Assembly: GCA_947505055.1 (NCBI GenBank)
Contig: CANNLO010000200.1
Coordinates: forward strand, 1 to 8,256
DNA from: Methylococcaceae bacterium
GTDB taxonomy: Bacteria > Pseudomonadota > Gammaproteobacteria > Methylococcales > Methylomonadaceae
Length of the DNA: 8,256 nucleotides
Reading direction: 5' to 3'
The notes beneath the pieces were generated by a model. That model was not told where the DNA came from. It ran no database searches and was given only the letters and a program-made list of their open reading frames with translations. A program made the translations under genes and the position numbers. Positions within the stretch are counted from its first letter, which is position 1. Each line of letters begins with the position of its first letter. Shown piece after piece: positions 1-6,780 of this stretch.

Positions 1-1200
1 CGCGTGCAAGGTCTGACTTGAATTTAACAAGCGCTGCCTGGCTTGCTCAATTTTGTAGGTGGTTGCGGAATTCAGACGTTGACTCAAATACGCTTGCCGC
101 TGCTCATGGCTGTTAATACTGACAAGCGGATTATGCTGCCATAGCTTTGCGGATTTTTCCTCCATCATGCTAGTCAGATGACGTAATCTGTTCTGCAGGG
201 TCAGCTTCAGTCTGGCCTCAAGTTCTTCAATTCGATTCAGATTTCGCGACAATTTTTGGCCAGGACTTTGCTGTTGTAAGCGCTGATTAAGCCAATCCAG
301 GGTCTGCTGCTTCTGATTTAATTTGTGTTGCAATTGTTGCTGAAGCCGAATCTCCAAAGAGACAAATTGCGCTAACCAGTGCTGTTGATCGGGACAGGCG
401 TGTTCGGCAGCTACGGAAGGCGTCGCTGCCCGAAGATCGGCGACAAAATCGGCAATAGTAAAATCCGTTTCATGGCCAACCGCAGAAATAATCGGAATTT
501 TGCTGGCAAAAATAGCTCTGGCAACCAGCTCTTCATTAAAGGCCCACAGATCTTCCAGTGAACCGCCGCCACGCCCAAGAATAATGACATCACATTGCCG
601 GTCTTGATTGGCAGTGACTATCGCTTGGGCAATTTCGTGTTTTGCGTTATCGCCTTGGACTGCGACCGGATAAACAATCACTGGTATCGCGGCAAAACGT
701 CTTTTTAATACCGTCAAAATGTCCCGGATAGCTGCACCCGTCGGCGAGGTAATAACACCAATGGCTCCGGGCAACTTAGGCAGACTTTGTTTGTGCGAGG
801 CATCGAATAATCCCTGTTCAGACAGTTTAAGCTTTAGGGCATCAAACGCACGGCGTAACGCACCGTCACCGGCTTCTTCAATGTCATCGACGATAAGCTG
901 GTAGTCACCTCTGGGCTCATACAAACTGACTTGCGCCTTAATGATGACCTGTTTGCCGTTTTCCGGTTTAAACATCAACCTTGACTGACGGGTACGAAAC
1001 ATCGCACAACGTACCTGGGCATTAGCATCTTTCAACGAAAAATAAATATGTCCCGATGCCGGCATGCTTAAGTTGGATATTTCTCCTTCAACCAGAACCG
1101 AATAAAAATGTTCAGCCAATAATTGACTGGTCGCGCGATTGAGTTGGGTAACTGTAATGATATTGCGTTGAGTTGTTCCAGATGGTGAAATAATAGTCAT
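1..1200 (-). CDS. xseA: Exodeoxyribonuclease VII large subunit, 3' end outside window
   Basis: Catalytic subunit of exonuclease VII, which with XseB degrades single-stranded DNA from both ends into oligonucleotides in the cytoplasm. The frame is open from the ATG at 1200 to the left edge (400 codons); E. coli XseA has about 456 residues, so roughly the last 50-60 are missing. The N-terminal third is an OB-fold-like nucleic-acid-binding domain (about residues 10-110, with VEGEISNL and SGHIYFSLKD). The family core follows: GVITSPTGAAIRD near residue 147, LGRGGGSLEDLWAFNEE at about 208-224, and AVGHETDFTIADFVADLRA near 241. From about 280 the protein becomes a glutamine- and leucine-rich coiled coil, typical of the family. 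ycgR lies 47 nt upstream on the same strand, so the two may share a transcript. No good Shine-Dalgarno precedes the start; it is chosen because MTIISPSG leads directly into the conserved N-terminus. Confidence 0.96.
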   Translation of the reverse strand, partial: MTIISPSGTTQRNIITVTQLNRATSQLLAEHFYSVLVEGEISNLSMPASGHIYFSLKDANAQVRCAMFRTRQSRLMFKPENGKQVIIKAQVSLYEPRGDYQLIVDDIEEAGDGALRRAFDALKLKLSEQGLFDASHKQSLPKLPGAIGVITSPTGAAIRDILTVLKRRFAAIPVIVYPVAVQGDNAKHEIAQAIVTANQDRQCDVIILGRGGGSLEDLWAFNEELVARAIFASKIPIISAVGHETDFTIADFVADLRAATPSVAAEHACPDQQHWLAQFVSLEIRLQQQLQHKLNQKQQTLDWLNQRLQQQSPGQKLSRNLNRIEELEARLKLTLQNRLRHLTSMMEEKSAKLWQHNPLVSINSHEQRQAYLSQRLNSATTYKIEQARQRLLNSSQTLHA

Positions 1201-1247
1201 TGCATTATGCGAAGCGAGTCTGAGGTAAAAGGTGATAATTCTACAAA

Positions 1248-1967
1248 TTATTCCTTCTGTAAATTGTCTCGCTGAACCTGTTGCATATAACGCTGAACGA
1301 ACTCTTCAGCAAGGCGCGACAGCGTGATAAACTTGCAACCAATTTTCTGAATTTTTTGTATTTTTTCAGGATTAATGACGTACTTGTTACAAATTTCAAA
1401 TAAAATCGGGCTGTCACCTATGCCTGAAAGTAACAGATTAGAGCTTAAAATTGATGTGCCGGGTATCAATAAATCGGAAAGTTCTTTAGAGACATTAAGC
1501 ATTGAAAAACCGGTGAGGCTAATGTCGTACAGGGTCAGGTCCACAGGTGCCCTGTCTTCCAGGATTAATTGGCAATAACTGGGTTTCGATAAAGGCGATT
1601 TAACCCTGTAGTATTCCCTGCGCTGCATCCAATAAAGCGACTTAGGCGCTGGCATAACAAACGCTGGATCGCCTTTATGAAAAATTTTCTTCAAGTTCGC
1701 ACCAGCAAAAGAAACCTTGATACCCGTATATTCAGTATCAAAGTTAATTTTACTAGAAGTCAGCATCCGTTGATTTATTTCTTCCTTGGGACTGCAATCC
1801 AAAACCAAAGTATTGTCTATCTCGTTGATAGCCAGTAATGTGGTGATATAAGAGTCTTTGCTATCACCAAAATGGGCGTCAATAAAACACTTTTTCTTTA
1901 ATAACAAGACTAAATGACGAGTTATTTCTTTCGGGTTTTGAATTGAAAAAGAGGCTATTTCGCTCAT
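1248..1967 (-). CDS. ycgR: YcgR-type flagellar brake protein (PilZ domain)
   Basis: Probable cyclic-di-GMP effector. In enterobacteria YcgR binds c-di-GMP and then acts on the flagellar motor to slow swimming. The 239-residue product has the two-part family layout: an N-terminal YcgR domain (about 1-110) and a C-terminal PilZ domain (about 114-225). The c-di-GMP motifs are intact: an RxxxR block, R117-E-Y-Y-R121, preceded by R116, and the D-x-S-x-x-G motif as D148-I-S-L-T-G153. There is no signal peptide or membrane segment. I start at the ATG at 1967 (MSEIASF); a longer TTG start at 1976 would add only MLP and has no better ribosome site. A sigma70-like promoter sits at 2010-2038. No flagellar gene or sigma28 box is visible nearby, so a role in motility is inferred from the family. 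Another c-di-GMP response is possible. Confidence 0.88.
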   Translation of the reverse strand: MSEIASFSIQNPKEITRHLVLLLKKKCFIDAHFGDSKDSYITTLLAINEIDNTLVLDCSPKEEINQRMLTSSKINFDTEYTGIKVSFAGANLKKIFHKGDPAFVMPAPKSLYWMQRREYYRVKSPLSKPSYCQLILEDRAPVDLTLYDISLTGFSMLNVSKELSDLLIPGTSILSSNLLLSGIGDSPILFEICNKYVINPEKIQKIQKIGCKFITLSRLAEEFVQRYMQQVQRDNLQKE

Positions 1968-2009
1968 TGGTAACAACTGAATGTGTTTAAATGCTGAATA
2001 ATTTAAAGT

Positions 2010-2038
2010 ATTGTAGAATATCCCTCATCTAAGTACAA
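2010..2038 (-). promoter_or_regulatory. Candidate sigma70 promoter for ycgR
   Basis: Read on the minus strand: -35 TTGTAC (2038-2033), a 17-bp spacer, and -10 TACAAT (2015-2010, 5 of 6 matches to consensus). Transcription would begin near 2003, giving a leader of about 36 nt before the ATG at 1967. The element lies in the divergent gap shared with the SMR gene, so the two transcription units may have overlapping promoters. On the plus strand a TAGAAT at 2014-2019 could serve as the -10 for the SMR gene, but no good -35 accompanies it. Confidence 0.42.
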
Positions 2039-2053
2039 AGAAAAGGGGGTTTC

Positions 2054-2374
2054 ATGGCGTGGTTTCTTTTATTTTCTGCAGGAATTGCAGAAATTGCATT
2101 TGCACTCAGTCTCAAATATAACGAAGGCTTTACCAAATTGTGGCCCAGTATAATCACCATGATCTCCGGTGGTGTCAGTTTTTATTTATTGGTACTGGCG
2201 ATTAAAACCCTGCCACTGGGAACTGCCTACGCAGTGTGGACGGGAATGGGCGCAGTTGGTGTAGCAATTTTAGGCATCATTTTATTTAAAGAATCTGCTG
2301 ACTGGTATCGGCTGTTGTCAATTTCACTGGTTATTGCTGGAATTATTGGCCTTAAGCTCACTAATAGCCATTAA
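2054..2374 (+). CDS. sugE: Small multidrug resistance transporter, Gdx/SugE type (guanidinium exporter)
   Basis: Four-helix inner-membrane exporter of the SMR family, 106 residues, the usual length. It most resembles SugE/Gdx, which exports guanidinium in exchange for protons as a dual-topology dimer. Visible features are the membrane-embedded E13 in helix 1, KY-x-x-GFT-K/R-LWPS at 21-32, S42, and a helix-3 entry with GTAYAVWTGMGAVG at 56-69, containing Y59 and W62, the Gdx-type block. Helix 4 is at about 84-103. One binding-site position departs from typical Gdx: residue 16 is Phe where Trp is usual. A strong Shine-Dalgarno (AAGGGGG, 2043-2049) sits 4 nt before the ATG. tusB follows after 2 nt, so the gene appears to head a three-gene operon. 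The true substrate could be guanidinium or another cation; the Gdx-like core favours the former. Confidence 0.88.
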   Translation: MAWFLLFSAGIAEIAFALSLKYNEGFTKLWPSIITMISGGVSFYLLVLAIKTLPLGTAYAVWTGMGAVGVAILGIILFKESADWYRLLSISLVIAGIIGLKLTNSH

Positions 2375-2376
2375 AA

Positions 2377-2667
2377 GTGCTACATCTAATCTTTCAATCA
2401 CCTCTTCAAACGGCAATTTTTGACAGAATTGATCCGGGTGATGAGGTTGTACTTCTTGAAAATGCCGTTTTACATACCTTGCAGGGCAGCGCTTTTAGTG
2501 CCCGGTTAACGCAACAACTTAACAGCAACCGGCTTTATCTTTTGTCTACAGACATGGTCATACGTGGAATTGCGCCGGGCGATCTGGTTAAAGGCCTTGA
2601 AGTTATAGATTATGCGGGCTTGGTTGATCTAACTGTTAACAACCCGGTTATTCAATCGTGGACATGA
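2377..2667 (+). CDS. tusB: TusB/DsrH family sulfur-relay protein
   Basis: Subunit of the sulfur-relay complex that, in E. coli, forms TusBCD and passes persulfide sulfur from TusA to TusE for 2-thiolation of tRNA uridine 34. The 96-residue product matches TusB in length and in both ends: MLHLIFQSP at the start, GDEVVLLENAV at about 21-31, and VIDYAGLVDLTVNNPVIQSW at the C-terminus. The start is a GTG at 2377, two bases after the SMR stop codon, without a clear ribosome site; translation probably depends on coupling to the upstream gene. The stop overlaps the tusE start as ATGA. The persulfide-carrying subunit TusD and its partner TusC, which normally precede tusB, are not in the window, so they must lie elsewhere if the complex is complete. 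Confidence 0.88.
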   Translation: MLHLIFQSPLQTAIFDRIDPGDEVVLLENAVLHTLQGSAFSARLTQQLNSNRLYLLSTDMVIRGIAPGDLVKGLEVIDYAGLVDLTVNNPVIQSWT

Positions 2668-2990
2668 CAGAAAAAAAATTATGCATTGAAACTACTGACC
2701 AAGGCTTTTTGGTCACTCAAACAGACTGGAATGAAACAGTCGCGGAACAAATAGCGGCATTAAACAATATCAAACTCGGCGAAGATCACTGGGAAATTAT
2801 TTTTTTTATTCGCCATTATTACCAGCAATTTAAACACTTACCTAATGCACGGGTATTTACAAAGGCAATCGCCAAAGAATTAGGCGAAGCAAAAGGCAAT
2901 AGCCGTTACTTACATAAATTGTTTCCCGATGGTCCTTTAAAATATGCCTGCAAAATAGCCGGCTTACCTAAACCACCCACCTGTTTATAA
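2664..2990 (+). CDS. tusE: TusE/DsrC family sulfur carrier with both C-terminal cysteines
   Basis: DsrC/TusE proteins accept a persulfide on a penultimate cysteine. TusE then hands the sulfur to MnmA for s2U34 in tRNA, whereas true DsrC forms a trisulfide with dissimilatory sulfite reductase. The 108-residue product has the family core: EDHWEIIFFIRHYYQQF in the middle, then KGNSRYLHKLFPDGP, and a flexible arm ending in CKIAGLPKPPTCL. Both arm cysteines are present, C96 and the penultimate C107, 11 residues apart as in redox-active DsrC; E. coli TusE has only the last one. I start at the ATG at 2664, which overlaps the tusB stop (ATGA). A GTG at 2658 would add two residues. The gene ends 1 nt from the convergent hslR stop. 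The tusB neighbour favours tRNA thiolation; a DsrC-like role cannot be excluded. Confidence 0.9.
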   Translation: MTEKKLCIETTDQGFLVTQTDWNETVAEQIAALNNIKLGEDHWEIIFFIRHYYQQFKHLPNARVFTKAIAKELGEAKGNSRYLHKLFPDGPLKYACKIAGLPKPPTCL

Positions 2991-2991
2991 C

Positions 2992-3384
2992 TTATCCTTG
3001 CTTAAACTGATGAATGAGCCGCCTTTCTTTTTTGTTAGGCTTATGATCTCTTGGGCTAAAATCAAATAGTTCGCGTTGCTCACGGTTTTTAAGGATTTGT
3101 TGCTCGCGTTTGGCAAGACTCTCTGCGCTTTCCTCATAGAGCAGAACCGCTTCTTTAGCGCTACGGCGCTGACTGTTGATAGCAATAATAGTAATTTCCC
3201 ATCGACAATTATCTTTACTGATAGAAAGCTCAGTTCCGATTTTTACTTCTTTACCCGGTTTAGTGCGCTGGTCGTTAACATGAACTTTACCACCGGATAT
3301 TGCTTCAGCCGCCAAACTTCGGGTTTTAAAAAAACGCGCAGTCCACAACCATTTATCCAGCCGGATAGCTTCTAGTTCAGACAC
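2992..3384 (-). CDS. hslR: Hsp15, S4-domain ribosome-associated heat shock protein
   Basis: Hsp15 binds free 50S subunits that still carry peptidyl-tRNA and helps recycle them after abnormal dissociation. The 130-residue product matches E. coli Hsp15 (133) across its length. It has an N-terminal S4 RNA-binding fold (about 7-65) with IRLDKWLWTARFFKTRSLA and GGKVHVNDQRTKPGKEV, a central QRRSAKEAVLLYEESAES block, and a basic C-terminal tail ending NKKERRLIHQFKQG. The start is a GTG at 3384 whose first base is the last base of the upstream rhodanese stop codon (TAGTG), so translation is probably coupled by reinitiation. It is convergent with tusE, with one base between the stop codons and no visible terminator. 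A heat-shock promoter is not evident before the rhodanese gene. Confidence 0.94.
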   Translation of the reverse strand: MSELEAIRLDKWLWTARFFKTRSLAAEAISGGKVHVNDQRTKPGKEVKIGTELSISKDNCRWEITIIAINSQRRSAKEAVLLYEESAESLAKREQQILKNREQRELFDFSPRDHKPNKKERRLIHQFKQG

Positions 3385-3749
3385 TAGACAACTTCATACC
3401 CGCTTTCAGCCCAGACCTTAAAACCACCCGCCATACTGATCGCATTGATATAGCCCATTTTATTCAAGGCCTCTGTCGCTAAAGCCGATCGTCCACCAGA
3501 CTGACAATAGACAAGAATATGAGCCTCCTGTTTATCCTGAAAATCCGGATGAACGCCTATCCTGAATTCCAATACCCCGCGAGGTATATTGAATGCACCC
3601 GGCAAATGACCAGTTGCATATTCCGAAGGTTCCCTGACATCCAGAACAAGGCTTGTATCTAATGATTTTTTGGCTGCATCAAAACCAATTTCAACAATAT
3701 TTTGTTTGGCTTGCGCCACAAAATCCAATGCGGTAAATATAATAGTCAT
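3384..3749 (-). CDS. Single-domain rhodanese-like sulfurtransferase
   Basis: A cytoplasmic rhodanese domain of 121 residues, of the small GlpE/PspE-like size and without a signal peptide. Rhodaneses carry a persulfide on an active-site cysteine and transfer sulfur to thiophilic acceptors. Hallmarks visible are LVLDVREPSEYATGHLPGA (about 34-52), the helix following IPRG, and the active loop C82-Q-S-G-G-R-S88, where C82 is the catalytic residue, followed by MAGGFKVWAESGYEV near the end. The first 25 residues form a short N-terminal extension. The gene overlaps hslR by one base, so the two are co-translated. A perfect hairpin at 3787-3823 lies in its leader. Proximity to the convergent tusB-tusE genes makes a sulfur-donor role conceivable, but nothing in the sequence identifies the acceptor. 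Confidence 0.88.
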   Translation of the reverse strand: MTIIFTALDFVAQAKQNIVEIGFDAAKKSLDTSLVLDVREPSEYATGHLPGAFNIPRGVLEFRIGVHPDFQDKQEAHILVYCQSGGRSALATEALNKMGYINAISMAGGFKVWAESGYEVV

Positions 3750-3786
3750 TTTTAGGGTAAAAAATAATGTTTACTGGGGGCTAGCT

Positions 3787-3823
3787 GCCACAGATTGAAC
3801 TCATTAATCAGTCAATCTGTGGC
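3787..3823. repeat. Perfect 12-bp inverted repeat between ispH and the rhodanese gene
   Basis: GCCACAGATTGA at 3787-3798 is the exact reverse complement of 3812-3823, around a 13-nt spacer that is itself nearly palindromic (CTCATTAATCAG). The hairpin would form downstream of the ispH stop and upstream of the rhodanese start on the minus strand. No run of U follows it on that strand, so it is not a textbook intrinsic terminator. It may be an RNA processing or stability element, a protein-binding palindrome, or a terminator without a U tract. Confidence 0.7.
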
Positions 3824-3844
3824 TCGCTATTTTGATGTTAAAGC

Positions 3845-4792
3845 TTAGTTGATATGTTTTTTCAATTCTCGGGGCAGAGAAAAGACTACCTTCTCTTCTA
3901 TGCCTTGAATTTCAACAGCGGATTGACCACCCCATTGTTTTAATTGATCAATCACTTCCTGAACCAGCACTTCCGGTGCGGAGGCTCCTGCAGTCACGCC
4001 AACGACGGCAATGTTATCGAACCAATTACGCTGCATATCTTTTGCAGTATCGATCAAATAAGACTGTTTCCCAAGTTGTTCGGCAATTTCGCGCAAACGA
4101 TTAGAGTTGGAACTATTCGGTGAGCCAACAACGAGAATAATGTCAGCGGTTTTAGCCAACTCATAAACCGCATCCTGACGATTTTGTGTGGCATAACAAA
4201 TGTCGTCTTTCTTTTGTTCCTTAATACCTTTAAAACGCGTTCTTAAAGCGTCAACCATTACTTTGGTATCGGTCATCGACAGAGTGGTTTGAGTGACATA
4301 AGCCAAATCATCAGGATTTTTTACCACCATATTTTTAACGTCATCGGGTGTTTCCACCAAATAAATGCCGCCATTGTCGGTGCAACGCTCATATTGCCCC
4401 ATCGTACCCTCAACTTCGGGGTGTCCGGCATGACCAATGAGGATGACTTCGCGATCTTCTTTGGCGTGTTTGGCAACCTGTAAATGCACCTTGGTCACCA
4501 AAGGGCAAGTAGCATCAAAAACCGTTAAATTACGCTCTTTAGCTTCCTTTTGTACTTGTTTGGAAACTCCGTGAGCACTAAAAATCAAATAAGAACCGAC
4601 GGGCACATCAGTCAAATCTTCAATGAAAATAGCGCCTTTTTCTTTCAGTCCATCGACCACTGTACGATTGTGAACAACTTCATGACGGACATAAATAGGG
4701 GCACCGAATGCTTCAATGGCCTGATCAACAATTTCGATGGCGCGGTCAACACCGGCACAAAATCCACGGGGGTTAGCGAGTACAATTTGCAT
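3845..4792 (-). CDS. ispH: 4-hydroxy-3-methylbut-2-enyl diphosphate reductase
   Basis: Last enzyme of the MEP (non-mevalonate) isoprenoid pathway; it reduces HMBPP to IPP and DMAPP using a [4Fe-4S] cluster. The 315-residue product is full length. The three cluster cysteines are present: C12 (NPRGFCAGV), C96 (DATCPLV) and C199 (ICYATQNRQ). The catalytic E126 lies in GHPEVEGT, T167 in YVTQTTLS, and the diphosphate-binding S227-x-N229 in [11 protein letters not shown], with [10 protein letters not shown] near residue 271. H41 (VVHN) and H74 (SAHG) are also conserved. It lies 35 nt downstream of rraA on the same strand, with a hairpin across the junction, so it is probably co-transcribed. Only a weak AAGAAA precedes the ATG. 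The C-terminus is slightly long but normal for the family. Confidence 0.98.
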   Translation of the reverse strand: MQIVLANPRGFCAGVDRAIEIVDQAIEAFGAPIYVRHEVVHNRTVVDGLKEKGAIFIEDLTDVPVGSYLIFSAHGVSKQVQKEAKERNLTVFDATCPLVTKVHLQVAKHAKEDREVILIGHAGHPEVEGTMGQYERCTDNGGIYLVETPDDVKNMVVKNPDDLAYVTQTTLSMTDTKVMVDALRTRFKGIKEQKKDDICYATQNRQDAVYELAKTADIILVVGSPNSSNSNRLREIAEQLGKQSYLIDTAKDMQRNWFDNIAVVGVTAGASAPEVLVQEVIDQLKQWGGQSAVEIQGIEEKVVFSLPRELKKHIN

Positions 4793-4804
4793 GTTTTTAA
4801 TTTC

Positions 4805-4836
4805 TTGAGTTAGAAGGTTGGGATATTTTAACTCAA
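4805..4836. repeat. Inverted repeat spanning the rraA stop and ispH leader
   Basis: TTGAGTTA at 4805-4812 is the exact reverse complement of TAACTCAA at 4829-4836; with one wobble the stem can extend to about 11 pairs around a loop of roughly 10 nt. On the minus-strand transcript the stem includes the rraA stop codon and ends about a dozen bases before the ispH start. No U run follows, so it more likely affects ispH translation or transcript processing than termination. Confidence 0.5.
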
Positions 4837-5313
4837 CATTGATTCTGAAACGATAATTCCATCAGCATCAGCATATAAAAAATGATTTTGCTTAAAATTG
4901 ACGCCCGCGAAAGTGACTAGCAACTCCCTGTCACCTTGGTCTTTTTTATGGCTTTTTAACGGATGGGTATGTAGTGCCTTTATGCCAAGCGGAAGCAGAT
5001 TAATCCTTTCGGAATCACGAATGCAACCATGAACAACAATGCCCTGCCAACCATTGGTGATAGCGAGATCCGCCAGATCAGCATCAATAAGAGCACAACG
5101 ATAGGAGCCGCCACCGTCTATAACCAACACCCTGTTTTTGACTTTCTCTTCCAGAACCGTTCTGATTAAATCATTACCCTCAAAGGCCTTGACTGTAGTA
5201 ATTTGCCCACAAAAACTTGAGCGTCCGCCATAAGGCTTTAATAGCGGCTCGGCAATTTGAAAATTAACTTCCTCCGAATGAGCGTCGCAAAGATTAGCTG
5301 TTGTAAAAGTCAT
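4828..5313 (-). CDS. rraA: RraA family protein: RNase E regulator or HMG-aldolase-like enzyme
   Basis: In E. coli RraA binds RNase E and inhibits mRNA decay. Close relatives are class II 4-hydroxy-4-methyl-2-oxoglutarate aldolases that also decarboxylate oxaloacetate. The 161-residue product is the usual length and aligns through [18 protein letters not shown], the glycine-rich [17 protein letters not shown] (about 29-45), [20 protein letters not shown] (about 62-81) and [14 protein letters not shown] near the end. At 96-102 it reads GCIRDSE, so it has the R99-D100 pair that aldolase members use for substrate and metal binding and that E. coli RraA (VRQVDD) lacks in part. Both activities are therefore possible. 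It lies between trhP and ispH on the same strand. The start at 5313 has only a weak GAG ribosome site. Confidence 0.9.
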   Translation of the reverse strand: MTFTTANLCDAHSEEVNFQIAEPLLKPYGGRSSFCGQITTVKAFEGNDLIRTVLEEKVKNRVLVIDGGGSYRCALIDADLADLAITNGWQGIVVHGCIRDSERINLLPLGIKALHTHPLKSHKKDQGDRELLVTFAGVNFKQNHFLYADADGIIVSESMLS

Positions 5314-5334
5314 AATTCAAATCTCAAATGGATT

Positions 5335-5384
5335 AAAAAAGAGGAAAGCTGAAGGCAAAAAATCAAGCTAAAGAAATTTCAGCC
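5335..5384 (-). terminator. Possible weak terminator between trhP and rraA
   Basis: On the minus strand, GCTGAA (5383-5378) can pair with TTCAGC (5353-5348), with a further G-U pair at the base, across a long loop of about 24 nt. The stem is followed by a pyrimidine-rich run TTTCCTCTTTTTT (5347-5335). Position just after the trhP stop supports the idea, but the short stem and long loop make it weak; read-through into rraA is likely. Confidence 0.3.
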
Positions 5385-5409
5385 ATTATTCTTTCGCCTT
5401 TCGTCTCAG

Positions 5410-6750
5410 TTAAAAATAACGCGCCAATAATCCCTTATCAGAAGCTATTGTCGACAACGGTATTTTCACTTCATAGCCGCCACCGGAAGCTTCTTCCATC
5501 GCTTGTCCATACATGCCTTCCATACGCTCAACGACAATATCCTGATTACCTTCGGGTAAGATCAATTCAAGTTTATCGCCAACCGAAAACTTGTTTTTAA
5601 CGTCAATCGTTGCGAGACCTGTTTCCTGATCATAGCTTCTGATTTCGCCACAAAACTGCTGCTGATGGCTTTTTGAATAGCCGGTAAGATAATTTTGTTG
5701 TTCGTGAGTATGATGACGCTGATAAAAACCGTCGGTATAACCGCGATTGGCCAAATTCTCCAAAATACCGATCAGTTCCGGCTGAAAGGCCCGACCCGCC
5801 AAGGCATCATCAATGGCCTGACGATAAGTTTGTGCAGTACGAGCTACATAATAATGCGATTTTGTACGACCCTCAATTTTAAGACTGTCCACGCCAATTT
5901 CCACCAAACGCTGCACATGTTCAATGGCTCTTAAATCTTTTGAATTCATGATGTAAGTGCCATTTTCATCTTCCATCACCGGCAGCAACTCGCCTTTTCG
6001 ACCTTCTTCTTCCAGAAAATACACCTTATCCGCCAAAGGATGCCGTTCCGCGCCTCCGCAACTGGCATTGCTAATGTCAGACATCGACAACGCACCACCG
6101 TCCAACAAGTAATCGCCTTCGGCATTTTCATGGGCCGGCAGCGTGTCATACTTCCAGCGACACGAATTGGTACAGGTTCCCTGATTAGGATCACGATGAT
6201 TAAAATAGCCGGACAGCAAGCAGCGACCAGAGTAAGCGATGCACAAAGCGCCATGGACAAATACTTCAAGCTCAGTATCTGGGCAACGCTGGCGAATCTC
6301 TTCAATTTCATCCAGCGACAGTTCGCGCGATAAAATAACCCGCTCAACGCCCATACTTTTCCAGAAATTCACCGTCGCATAGTTGACGGTATTGGCCTGC
6401 ACCGATAAATGAATCGGCATATCGGGCCAGGCTTCACGAGTCATCATAATCAAACCCGGATCGGCCATAATCAGCGCATCAGGCTGCATTGCGATAATCG
6501 GCGTCAAGTCCTTAATAAAAGTTTTAACCTTGGTATTATGCGGAATGACATTTGTCGCCAGAAAAAACTTTTTGTTTTGTTGATGCGCTTCAGCTATGCC
6601 TTTGGCCAGATTATCTTCCAGAAAATCATTATTGCGCACTCGCAAACTATAACGCGGCAGACCAGCGTAAACGGCATCAGCACCATAGGCAAAAGCATAG
6701 CGCATATTTTTAAGGGTTCCGGCAGGAGAAAGTAATTCGACTTGTTTCAT
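5410..6750 (-). CDS. trhP: Prephenate-dependent tRNA uridine(34) hydroxylase (U32 family)
   Basis: TrhP (E. coli YegQ) installs 5-hydroxyuridine at the wobble position of a set of tRNAs, the first step towards cmo5U; it depends on prephenate and iron-sulfur cluster supply. Older databases call it a peptidase U32 protein. The 446-residue product is full length (E. coli 453). It begins with ELLSPAGTLKNMRYAFAYG, continues through SVQANTVNYATVNFWKSMG and the U32 signature VFVHGALCIAYSGRCLLSGY (about 164-183), and holds the four family cysteines C170, C177, C193 and C197. The C-terminal beta-barrel domain has IDVKNKFSVGDKLELILPEG. The stretch after C197 (about 205-240) differs most from E. coli and carries an extra cysteine. 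I choose the ATG at 6750; a TTG two codons upstream (6756) is less likely. A good promoter lies at 6781-6810. Confidence 0.96.
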   Translation of the reverse strand: MKQVELLSPAGTLKNMRYAFAYGADAVYAGLPRYSLRVRNNDFLEDNLAKGIAEAHQQNKKFFLATNVIPHNTKVKTFIKDLTPIIAMQPDALIMADPGLIMMTREAWPDMPIHLSVQANTVNYATVNFWKSMGVERVILSRELSLDEIEEIRQRCPDTELEVFVHGALCIAYSGRCLLSGYFNHRDPNQGTCTNSCRWKYDTLPAHENAEGDYLLDGGALSMSDISNASCGGAERHPLADKVYFLEEEGRKGELLPVMEDENGTYIMNSKDLRAIEHVQRLVEIGVDSLKIEGRTKSHYYVARTAQTYRQAIDDALAGRAFQPELIGILENLANRGYTDGFYQRHHTHEQQNYLTGYSKSHQQQFCGEIRSYDQETGLATIDVKNKFSVGDKLELILPEGNQDIVVERMEGMYGQAMEEASGGGYEVKIPLSTIASDKGLLARYF

Positions 6751-6780
6751 GTTCAAGTGTGTAAATGATCGGGATGGGCT

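Noticed and set aside
379..593. Small open frames on both strands within xseA
   Set aside because: They are internal to the conserved xseA frame (GRGGGSLEDLW region) and have no independent signals.
1977..2053. Possible guanidine riboswitch upstream of the SMR gene
   Set aside because: The 77-nt gap lacks paired hairpins with ACGR loops or another guanidine aptamer signature and is too short for ykkC-I.
3076..3375. 99-codon plus-strand frame opposite hslR
   Set aside because: Antisense shadow of the well-conserved Hsp15 gene, no ribosome site.
5976..6347. Open frames of 97-123 codons overlapping trhP on both strands
   Set aside because: They lie wholly inside the clearly conserved trhP coding sequence, and their products have shadow-frame composition.
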